Assembly (NCBI GenBank): GCA_000469685.2
Contig: LS997566.1
Coordinates: 24,140,432 to 24,204,431 of the forward strand
Length of the DNA stretch: 64,000 bases
Reading direction: 5' to 3'
Origin: Haemonchus contortus
Lineage: Eukaryota; Nematoda; Chromadorea; Rhabditida; Trichostrongylidae
The notes below the pieces were generated by a model. It was not told the DNA's origin and did no database searches. It saw nothing but the letters and a program-made list of their open reading frames with translations. This document shows, piece after piece, positions 1 to 64,000 of the stretch. A program made the position numbers and the translations under genes. The first letter of the stretch is position 1, and every line of letters starts with the position of its first letter.

Positions 1-598
1 AGGGAAATGAAGGCGCGTATAGCCATAGTAATTGGGAAAGTACAGTGCTATTTTTCCGTTGCCGGTGTATTTTGAGTCTGTAAGTTTGCCATCATATCAG
101 ATAGTGAGGCTAGAATTCTGCTTCCTAGAAGAGTTGGCCAGTCAAACACTAAATTCCTCAGAGGCCCTACCATACAATGTTGGCCTGGGGAAATGCCCTC
201 AGAGGCCTGGGAAAAGATTAATAAGGCATGAACTCTATAGTGATCACCCCCACCGTTTGCTTTTGCCCCTATACTAAACCCTTTTACTCATTGTTCATCC
301 CTTGGCATCAGGTTCATGTGGCAAGCGATGGAGGCCAGAGACACGGGTCACTGGTATTTTCATATGGTTTGAAGGCTATGGTGGCTGGATTGAGTGGGAA
401 TAATAGAATGGGTTCACAACTTATTGTTAGTTCGAAAGCATCCTGTTATGAAACTCTATTTCATTGGCCATATATGAGCGTAGTGTACAATTGGGAGACG
501 GCAGAATATTTCGAAGAAGTGCTCGACGACAACCTTGTTGACAGTGCACTCGAAAGAGCGAGCCATCTCGGCCTCCCCTGGTCCGTTATCTGTTCTCC
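1..598 (+). promoter_or_regulatory. Putative 5' flank / promoter region of the K2P gene
   Basis: No TATA box or clear motif stands out. A good 3' splice site (TTGTTGACAG, ending 543) sits 55 bases before the ATG and could accept a spliced leader. The rest is ordinary non-repetitive sequence. Confidence 0.3.
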
Positions 599-55278
<54,680 letters not shown>

Positions 55279-57300
55279 TCATTTCATTCTCGCAATGAAT
55301 CGTCACCTAAAATCAAAATTAATAAGTTTTCCAAAAAAGTGATGGAACTCCAGCGACTTGAACCTCTTGAACTCTTTTTCTTATATCAGCAACATACAGT
55401 TTACCCACAATAGAATTACTTTTATCCGATCCGGTGACCGATACTGGAGCTTTTCTTCATCTGCGCTTGGATTTCACATCCTCATCACTGTGTAGGGTGC
55501 TGAGAAAATTCGGTCAGCCCGTATCTGGCGTCGTCTATCTTCTCAAAGCACAAGATTTTTCAAATGACTGCGGTTAATAGTTAGTTAAGCAGCTGAAGGT
55601 GGGTTCCTGCCGCATCTGCTGGTGAGGCATTGTAATTGAGTAAGATGTTGTGTAAGGAAATGCCTTTCTAGTTGCGCCTCCTTTTCGGCTGTCCACTTCG
55701 AGTGCCTAGAACTGCATCGTAAGGACTCTATCCTCGTTTGTACACTCTAGGATGCTATCTCAGATGCAATACACGAAAGAGTGAATCCTTGACTTTGAAC
55801 CCGGGAATGCTGACCTCGCCCATTTCATCAGCTTCAGCTAGGGCTGATACTGCCACTGCTCGCCATAATCAAACGTAGGCTTGGATCGCCCCCTTCAGCT
55901 ATATCGAGCAACTCATCGAGCTAAACCTTACCCCAGCACAGCATCGTCAAGGTGCTTCTCAAAAGTTGGTTATGATTCCGAACTAAGCTCTTAATTCGTT
56001 GTCTCAACAGGGAGGGATAAGTTCCTATGATGAATAGTAGAAATTCCCTCTTTGTTTTCAATTGACGAAATTTTCATCTGGTAAAATTCACTTTTAAGAT
56101 TGTACAAAATGAAAACATCACTTAACTTTCTGCTTTACATTGCTGCAATTACATGTTGATATGAATGTAATGCCTCGAAGACGACTGATCCATTCGATAG
56201 ACTGTGTTGATTGATAAAGATTTGCCCGTTCTGTACTACTACCCTGCCACTTGAAATAAATTTGTGTATCTCATGTTTTCTTTCGAAGAGAGGCTGAAAC
56301 GATCGTTTCTCCGGATGCTATCGATTTTAATAGTACTAGTAAAACATGCATTTCAATAAACTCGAATGTCATATTTGCCTATTTCCATTTCTTTAGTAGA
56401 TTTCACAGACAAAATTTTGGAGTCTACATGTCGAATAAGTTTATCTCAGACCGTGACGACCAATGACGATCCCATAAATTCTGGTAGAGCTTAACATTAC
56501 AGTAATCGAGATCCCTAGCCCTAATTTGTAAAGAGGCGTGATTATTGGGTCAGTGTGAACGACGCGCAAGGGTGTGAGAGCCGGCCGGACTAGAAGACTG
56601 GCTCAGGAAGGCTACGAGTTTGATCGCCGCAGTGGCAAAAACACTGCTCTGCGAATCTGCAAGAATAGTGCCGGTTAAGCTCAGACTGAACTGCTGTTGA
56701 AGAAACCCGTCACAACAAGTATGACTGAGATCAATAGGAAGATGTCATAAGGAGAGGATCTGATCTAGAAAAGGCGTGCAGTACCTTAGCTCGGGTTCTG
56801 CAGGCAGTACGAGCCAAGCTACCACTACCAAGGAGTGAATGACTCCGATCAAGGAATTCAGTTCAAACCGGAACTCTGAAAGTTGGATCGTTTACTGGGA
56901 TGTCACAAAAAATCAAATCTTCAAGACACACACTGAAGAGGAGCAAGAATCTTCAAGATACACGTTGAAGAGGAGCAAAGGCTGAGCGTGGAGCTGTCAT
57001 CTCAGGGAGGGCTACCACGCTCCACTACAACCTTCATCGGCGAATGCGCCTAACAAAATCACCGCCATCAACAGGATCACTCAAGGAATTTGGCTACGAT
57101 GACAGACATGAAGGCAAGCTCCTGGAGAGTAATGTCCATACAATCACCGCAAGTGGGCTGCCTCATACACGAAAAGGATAAGTCCTACGTAAACGTTGAG
57201 AAAACCATTTGGTCAGCTCCGGTAGGCGCTGTCTCATTATAGCGAACAAACCTAAAACAGGTAAGGAGAGAGCATTTCAATCCCCCTCCCCATCCCACAA
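55279..57300. other. Region downstream of the K2P gene, no gene recognised
   Basis: Contains the 3' UTR at its start. From 56530 to 57240 composition changes to more GC-rich sequence with an internal imperfect repeat (CTTCAAGACACACACTGAAG / CTTCAAGATACACGTTGAAG, 33 bp apart) and could be a very old LINE. I cannot support a call. Confidence 0.3.
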
Positions 57301-57301
57301 C

Positions 57302-58041
57302 TCACAGGCTGCGGTACCTTCCTTTGAAAGAGGTACTGTGAAGTAACTCATTGATATTTTCCTTATGAGTAGGCTTCCAGAACTTATGGGCGTGTATTCG
57401 ATGATAGTGATCGTTACTAAACTTTTTATAAGAGAACCAATCTAGGAGTGAAGAAAATTTATTGCCACCATATTTTGAGGTATCACAAGACATCACAAAG
57501 ACCTTCACTTTCACACAGCAGCACTTCTGGCCATTAGGCATTGAGCATATATTTCCTCTATCATTGATGTAGGCTCCAATTGATTTCTTCTCATACCTTC
57601 ATTTCCCATAAGAGTAGAAGATCTGGAAGAGAGAAAATGCTCACGGAATGCTACGATTTCTGCGTGAATGCTCTTTGAGTAAGAAATTTCGAAGAACTCA
57701 AGAGATATCACGCTTTCAAATCGTAAGTTCTTATACAAATACCTGGTTAGAATGGGATATAGAACTCTATTTACAGAAACCATCTGTTGGCCTGTGAAAC
57801 GTTCCTCTTCAAAAAAATTCATTTGTAGGAGAAGCGGATTCTTAAGAAAAGATTCTCATCAGAAAAGAAACAGGGGAGACCAAAAGCTCACATCACTTAT
57901 GTGAATAGTATTTCTGTCTGGATCAAGCAGCAGTACCGATAGTTGGGACAAGGTGCCCGTTTGTAGCAACCGATTGCCACCTCCAGAGATCACAGACTGT
58001 GTTCTGGCTGCATCACTTCCAGACGGGAAGAGGCGGCACAA
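57302..58041 (-). CDS. Unrecognised - strand ORF cluster, possible exons
   Basis: Three ORFs on the - strand: 58041-57859 (SGSDAARTQSVISGGG, with GTGAGC donor after HISD near 57889), 57822-57511 (YPILTRYLYKNLRF, with a possible acceptor TCTCTCTTCCAG inside) and 57541-57302 (KFWKPTHKENINELL). No family recognised and no firm splice chain. A 23-bp stretch at about 58000-58022 (CTGGCTGCATCACTTCCAGA) also occurs at 62823-62842, so part may be repeat-derived. Confidence 0.2.
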
Positions 58042-58060
58042 ATGTCATCATGAACAGGGA

Positions 58061-58643
58061 TTAAAGGCACAGTTCACGATAATTTTTGTGTAATCGAGAT
58101 TATGATGACGAAAAATGAAAGACAAGATCGGGAGTAGTGCGATGAATGTGAAGAAACTGCGTGAATAGGTGTTTCCGAAGTGAAAAAAGACTTTAAAAAC
58201 CATTAAAAAGGGGGCTGGACGAGAACGAGACCAGAAAAATGAAGAAGAGTTGGGCGTTTGGACGAGCTATACAATGTGTCTCACTGTGTACGTGTGGGTC
58301 CTGGTACGAATAACAGACTATGTAAGCAAAAATTCATTCACTTATAAGCATAAGTAGACAAAAAACCCTAGTAACAGCAAAAGTAGCTCACCTTTTTCAG
58401 CCTCTAGGAGTAGAAGATTGAATAAGGTTGGCGGCAGCAAAAAGAATAATAGAGGAAAAAAGATTGGGAAAAAAGCACCGCTCCATCACTCGGCAACCAG
58501 CTGATTGTGTGTGGGTCCTAGAACGAATAGTTGCGATCTGTAATGTCTCGACACTCGTCTGACGTGACGACGTGACTTCGATCGAGAGGCTGGAAAGCCA
58601 TTGACGTTCCCGCCCATTGAATTATCGTGGACTGTGCTTTTAA
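58061..58643 (+). mobile_element. MITE, family A, copy 2
   Basis: 583 bp. Ends TTAAAGGCACAGTTCACGAT and ATCGTGGACTGTGCTTTTAA. Interior matches 13201-13873 and, inverted, 61680-62338. Confidence 0.88.
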
Positions 58644-59154
58644 AGACACTCCTCAGCGGCTTAAGGAGTCATCACGGAACGTACTACAGTTCCGTACATC
58701 CTCCCCGCGACGGTTATTCTATTGGATTGATAGAACGTACCACAAAGATGTGTACCAACGGGATTGTCATGTGGAAGTGTGCACTCAACTTTTGGACTAA
58801 TCGCACACAGGAAAATTTGGATGGTTGGGTTCCAATTGCACTATGTTGGTATCTTAATATGGGAATTTGAAGGGGCAGAAAGCGGAATGGTTACCGCCCA
58901 TTTCGCTTTCTCGCTTCTCCAAATGACAATAGTGGTATTCACATTTGTCTCTTAAGCTGAGTGTACTTACGGCAATCTGATGTCAAATGACTGCCGTCAC
59001 AGAAGGAACAAATTTGTTCATTACGGGATTTGTATTTGTTTGTACTGGGAGCATTTCATGAACGTGACTGAGATCCCGATTGTGATTCTTGAACAATATT
59101 AGTTAAATTATTACCGACTTCTTGTGGGTTCTTCTTGAAGAACGATTCTAGCTA

Positions 59155-59685
59155 TCACTGCTCATTTAAGTCGTGGATTCGCTGCTCAATTTTCAGTTCC
59201 ACGCCGTCCTGCGCGTCGATCACGTGTTCGACTTCGTTGTGCTTTTCGCCTAGAAGTTCTTCAAGTCTGCTCTTGGTCTTCAAAATCATCCGCTGATGTA
59301 CCATCTCAGAAACGTACAGAGGAGAGTTACTACTCTTCGATCGTCTGGTATCGTGCTGCGCATTATCCCAGACGATTCCAGGCTCAATATTGTATTTCTT
59401 TTTGACTTCTACGATCGCTCTTCTCGGCTCTGTGAGGAGTAGTAATTGAAAAAGTAAATGAACGCACATGCATGGTGTCGGCTTTATCTCAATTGGAGCG
59501 ATGCGTGTGCTAACTTGAACTTGCGTAATCTTTCGGTCGATCGACGACAGCAGCTTTGACGTCTCAGGCTGGGGATTCGCCTTCTCCGTAGTTGAGCTCT
59601 CGGACGTGTCATCTGGTTCCGGAGTTCTGGCACGTTCGGATTCAGGCATCCTGCAATGCTTGCATAAAAATGATATATTGGTCAT
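59155..59685 (-). CDS. Hypothetical - strand ORF, charged, possibly with one short intron
   Basis: 176 codons; likely start MPESERARTPEP at about 59650. The N-terminal part is acidic and disordered (PDDTSESSTTEKANPQPET); the C-terminal part is helical and charged (KTKSRLEELLGEKHNEVEHV). A middle hydrophobic stretch (near 59440-59475) looks like translated intron (TTCATTTACTTTTTCAATTA). It lies just downstream of the envelope-like ORF and could be part of it or a separate gene. No family recognised. Confidence 0.3.
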   Translation of the reverse strand: MTNISFLCKHCRMPESERARTPEPDDTSESSTTEKANPQPETSKLLSSIDRKITQVQVSTRIAPIEIKPTPCMCVHLLFQLLLLTEPRRAIVEVKKKYNIEPGIVWDNAQHDTRRSKSSNSPLYVSEMVHQRMILKTKSRLEELLGEKHNEVEHVIDAQDGVELKIEQRIHDLNEQ

Positions 59686-59979
59686 GAATGTAGAGTTGAA
59701 ATGCGCCTACACAGTGATCAGAGTGGATTTGAGATACATGAGAAATATTTTGCGGAAGACAAATGGAATTTCAACCGATTTCAAAAAACTACTGAATTCT
59801 AAAAAGATGCCTCAATACTCGAAAGACTGGGTGGAGGATTATTTTTATAGTCTTGAGAGACATTTTGAGAAGAAAAGTGGTGGCGATGAGAGATCTGCAC
59901 ACTAGTGCGAAGGGAAATGCTGTGTTCATGTCAGTGGAGTCTTGTCTTCTTGGAATGTTGTGCTTAGACGAGCATAGAT

Positions 59980-61390
59980 GCGTTGCACTGATAAAAATTG
60001 CGCAAGCGAATATGAGAAGCACGGCCATTGTATACATGTAGAACGTCTCGCAAACTTCTACGAAGTGCATTACATCTGCGAACTCTCAGTCAATGTCGAG
60101 TGAGCTGGATCGTTGTGTCCCATTACTCAAAGGTGTAAGTACCTCAAGGAAGATTTGATACCGTTAACATGAATGTGGGTGGATTGCATCTTGGTCAGTG
60201 TAATGTGTGTGCTACATTGAATTCTGCATATTTTTTCTACGCCTGCAGTGCTAAAAAGCAATGGCACACGGTTTGTGGCTCCTTGACGAGTGCAAGTGAC
60301 TACGAATTGCTGTGTGGTGCACGTTATTTGTGCTATGGATCGTTCGATATTAGTAGAACACCAAATCGTTGCAATGGCGCCTTTGGCGCAACTGGAACTA
60401 GGGTACTTGTAAATCACATTGCACTGGAACTCTGCGATATCTTGTTGGATCCGTATTGCTGTAGATGGTAAATGAATTGCGAGCTCACAGCAGTCGCAAC
60501 TGTGTGTACTCACGGTAGTTTCTTGATTCCCGGTTCCACAATTCCGTTTGAGATTGGTTATGGAAGAATATTCGTAAGTTGCATGAATTTGGAGATATCG
60601 TCGTGAGCAGTTCAAAGGATTGCACTTGCAGGTATCATGTCGTATTGCGTATGTGAGATACATGCGTGGTGTATTTCGTTAGATATGCCTTCGTCTTATG
60701 ATTGGTCAAAAATCGCTTGGTAAGTATTGGTATGGCTGCAAAAGAGGGTTGGGTTACTTCTACATCTTCCCACACATTGTTTCGCTAAAGGTTTGATCTC
60801 TGTGAATGTTTTGACTTCGTGCGTATCTTCCATTTTGAGTTTAATAGTTTCTCTCCACAACGTACATTGGAATACCTCAAATATGTCATTACATCTTGGA
60901 GTGTAGTATATACGGTAAAAAAGACACCCGAACAATGGCCATCCACAAGAACATCCTTGACCCCCACAAAATTCTGAACAATATGTAATGCCAGTGAAAT
61001 GATTTGCAAAGTCTAATTCTTCTCTTGTGTCAGACTAGACTTCTACTTTTGTGTCAGATGAAATGTTTCTGCATTTGGAGCCCGGACAGGATCCCGTTAG
61101 TGGGTATCTTTCACCATACATCACCTTTAGTTCTGTAGACCCGGTGAAATACAACGTTTGCTTTTGGCAACTTGAAATTAGTTCATGAATTGATATCCTA
61201 ATAAGGTGCATTTGGTAGTCACCTTCGCGTAACCTAAGGCAGAGTTCCGACTGCGCTGTATTAAGTTTCGCAACGATTGTCGTAGTGTTACCACACGTTT
61301 CGTTCTGTGATGCATTCGGGCATGGAGAATGAAGTAAGCATCGTCTGTTGGCACCCCTTAACTAATGTCATGCTGATTGAAATCATAGCA
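59980..61390 (-). pseudogene. Phlebovirus_G2-type envelope-like glycoprotein ORF of a retroelement, decayed
   Basis: Nematode BEL/Pao elements and stand-alone relatives carry such a class II fusion-like glycoprotein domain. On the - strand, Cys-rich blocks occur in family order: TGSCPGSKC (near 61090), CGGQGCSCGW (near 60945), CTLWRETIKL (near 60860), CKCNPLNC (near 60630), SCAKGA (near 60395), AQITC (near 60345) and a final CRIQC (near 60215). A hydrophobic anchor-like segment (MAVLLIFACAIFISA) follows near 60020 in another frame. There is a TAG at 61035-61037 and further frame changes, so it is not functional as it stands. No pol or integrase was seen beside it. Confidence 0.75.
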
Positions 61391-61679
61391 GTGTTCGAAC
61401 TGAAATGATAACTAGTATTATTGTCCCTATTCGCCCACTGTTTGATACTGTACTATCTGTTTCTGCAATCTGTACATAATGTTTGTAATCGTTCCGTATG
61501 AAAACCGTTCGGAGACCCCGTACAAAAGCTATTTCAGGCAGCAGGGGATACCGTAGCAGCGCGATAAACTCTCATAAAACTACTTCATTAGACTAATTAT
61601 GAGATAGACTTTCAACAATAAGAGCGATCGCTACCCTAGACCAACATTCAAGGTTTGTAATCATTGGAGCGCAAAAGTG

Positions 61680-62338
61680 TTAAAGGCACAGTTCACGCAG
61701 GAAATGGTTACTGAGTTCCTCCCTCAGGAATACTCAGTGGCCCCCATGGGTGGTAGAAGAGACCCTCTTGCCCCCACAATCTCGGCATAGTGGAAGCCCT
61801 GTTGCTGCCGTGATTGGCTTTGACGCTACTCGATCGATGTCACGTTATCACGTCAGACGAGTGTCGACACATTACAGATTGCAACTATTCGTCCTAGGAC
61901 CCACACAATCAGCTAGTCGCCGAGTGATGAGGCGATATTGTTCTCCCATTCCTTTCCCCTCTGTTATTACCGCGATCCATTTTTAATTTCCTATCCTAAG
62001 AGGCTAAAAAAGGTGAGCTATTTTTGCTGTTATTAGGGTTTTTTGTTTACTCATGTTTATAAGTGAGTGAATTTTCGCTTACCGTAATCAGTTACTTGCA
62101 CCAGGATTCACACGTACGCAGTGAAACACATTGTATAGCTCGTCCGAACGCCCCACTCTTCATTTTTCTGGTCTCATTCTCGTCCATTCCCCTTTTTGAC
62201 AATTTTTCGAAGCCTTTTTTCACTTTAGAAGCACCGATTAACGCAAATCCTTCGCCTTAATCGCACCATTTTCTATCTTATCTGCCATTTTTCGTCATAA
62301 TCTGGATTGCCCAAAATTATCGTGAACTGTGCCTTTAA
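61680..62338 (-). mobile_element. MITE, family A, copy 3 (inverted)
   Basis: 659 bp. Ends TTAAAGGCACAGTTCACGCA and TATCGTGAACTGTGCCTTTAA. Inverted relative to 13201 and 58061 (shared text GTCCTAGGACCCACACAATC as complement). Lies just upstream of the envelope-like ORF. Confidence 0.88.
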
Positions 62339-64000
62339 GTTGCCTTGTTGCGAATGCGATATGTTTGACTACTATTCGGCACGTATGAAGGGCTATCTCG
62401 GCTGGAAGCTGTACTTTAAAATGTTGGTCAGGTTGCGAATTTTATAAGGAGTAATTGTCAGCGCATGCTTGCACTTTATCTTGCATTTGTGGCATTTCAA
62501 TGGTCACTCCATCCGTCACGGCACGAATTGTACCGTTTCATGTCGTGTTGCGCGCGCCACTACAAAGGAATGCTACAATCGCGATGATAAGGCAGCGATA
62601 CCACGTCTTCTGAATTCTTTGGAATGGTGGCCACAACTATGATATGTAAAAATAGATTTAGAAGGGAGAAAACATACCGCAAGAGGGTAGGGGACTGATA
62701 TACTTTGCGCGCAAAACAGCGTACCAGAAGTAAAGGCAACTGCGGGACTGGAGTACTGAGTTTTGTTTGTTGTTTTGTTGAGTTGGGATTTCTAACTTGA
62801 AGTTTGGCCGATTCACCATGTTCTGGCTGCATCACTTCCAGAGGTGTATTTGGTGGTTCATTTCTCTTCAAAGTGTGTCAATAAATGTTAATTGATCAAC
62901 CATATACTCCAATATACGAGTCATGCCAGCCTGTCAGCACTCCCTCCAGATTTTCGATAGACGAAAGACAATAGCATATCAAATAGAGCCTGATGGATTT
63001 CCAAGTGGTGAATTTGACTTAGTGCTTACAAAGTATGACCATAAGAGGAAAAATATGTCAAGGTCTGCAGCAATTTTAAACCCGCCGGACGTCTGGTACT
63101 AGTAGGGATTCGTTGTAAACAGTGTCGCGACTTACGCGCGACCTTGACGTTCGCTGTGCTCTGGCAAGAAACCGTGATCAAATGTATGGGAATATAACGA
63201 TCGAATGCAGGAAGGCGCCAGAAGCGCGGGATAATATCGAGCGAGCTCGCGCAAGTCAATCGATCGTTCGTCCTGCGCCTCCCTCGTCGTCTGCCGTCAG
63301 TATGCGTGCCGTCTGTCTCGCGGAAGTGTGTCGTCAGCCTTATCTCAACAACATAGTCGTAAGTATGAACGCATTGTTGTCAGCATGGTGGATCAGCTGC
63401 ACTGAGTAGTACGTCACATTTTCGTCTTCAGTTTGCTGACCATTTCTATTTTTATTTCGTTCTCTTATTTTCATCATCATTATATACTGGTCGTACTCAT
63501 TCATCATATATCATGTTTATCGTTGTATAAACTTGTGGAGACAATTTATGTTACTGTTTACTGCTTGTTCATGTTTGTGTTTACTCGAACGTGAAGTCGT
63601 CAGGATACTTACATCATCAGCTTCACCTCCTTTATTGTGTCTCTATTGTGGGGAGGCAGGAGAGAGGACTAGGGCCCACCAGCATAGCCCGTGGCAGGAA
63701 TCACGGCATTCTGGTGCGAGAGACACAGTCTCCTTAAGAAGGTGTGCGTCCCAACAGTTCCCGGTTCTACAGTGACCTCGGGGTCCCCCCCGCTCATGCG
63801 CACGTCCGTGAGACCCGATTCGCGACAAACAGGTTGGCGGCTAGTTAATGGTCACAGCTTAGATTGCAAGATGACAAGCGTGTTAGAAAGTGCACTGTTG
63901 GGTTGAGTCCCAGAACTACTTATGGCAGGAAAAGAGTAGGAAATGTGAGGTAGCAGGTAGTGGGAACTCGTGCATTGTGCAGTATACCACTATGTAATGC
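62339..64000. other. End of window, no gene recognised
   Basis: A - strand ORF at 62560-62871 (ends KNSEDVVSLPYHRDC) contains a plausible 41-nt intron (GTATGT...CATAG, about 62639-62679), so a - strand gene may start here. The stretch 63120-63400 is GC-richer with an ORF but no recognised domain. The rest is plain. Confidence 0.25.

Noticed and set aside
60169..60471. 100-codon Cys-rich + strand ORF
   Set aside because: Antisense to the envelope-like domain, whose cysteine blocks are on the - strand.
60459..60513. Apparent intron (GTGAGT...CTACAG) in the envelope-like ORF
   Set aside because: Its removal (55 nt) would break a frame that is open straight through, so it is not supported.

Overview
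The window looks like genomic DNA of a clade V (strongylid, hookworm-like) nematode. Evidence: moderately AT-rich sequence, introns with TTTTCAG-type acceptors, a TWK-type two-pore potassium channel gene, and a nematode-style repeat load (mariner, maT, RTE LINE, tRNA-derived SINE, MITEs, an Env-like gene with a Phlebovirus_G2 domain). The species is inferred, not proven.

The main gene is one very long + strand gene from about 599 to 55278. I joined its exons by hand from splice sites and reading phase. It starts MAAHNI (599-616) and continues through two short N-terminal exons (1143-1449) and a 10.4 kb intron. TM1, cap and pore 1 are at 11842-12332, and TM2 with the cytosolic loop at 12507-13076. 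A 9.4 kb intron follows, then TM3, pore 2 and TM4 (22455-22767). A conserved post-TM4 tail (23003-24597) leads into a long series of small exons to a stop at 55276-55278. Many tail exons have fixed lengths (51 or 69 nt, both ends in phase 0), and nearly all carry an xQT or TQT motif of the kind bound by dynein light chain LC8. A three-exon block of this tail is tandemly duplicated. Total length is roughly 1350 aa. One exon between 24597 and 31219 is still missing.

The introns are full of mobile DNA: a SINE with clear target-site duplication (3184-3483) and a second, 5'-truncated copy (40481-40758); an apparently intact DD37D maT transposon (40762-42062); a 2.3 kb foldback element with head-to-head copies of a small secreted or membrane-protein ORF, split by a mariner (15680-19204); further mariner remnants (19449-20354, 26863-28527); an antisense RTE LINE (33850-35455); two MITE families; GC-rich tandem repeats; and large (TG)n tracts near 38.7-39.1 kb.

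Downstream of the channel (55.3-64 kb) I see no confidently recognised host gene. The - strand carries a decayed Phlebovirus_G2 (envelope-like) ORF at about 59.98-61.39 kb, two family-A MITEs, and several unrecognised - strand ORFs.
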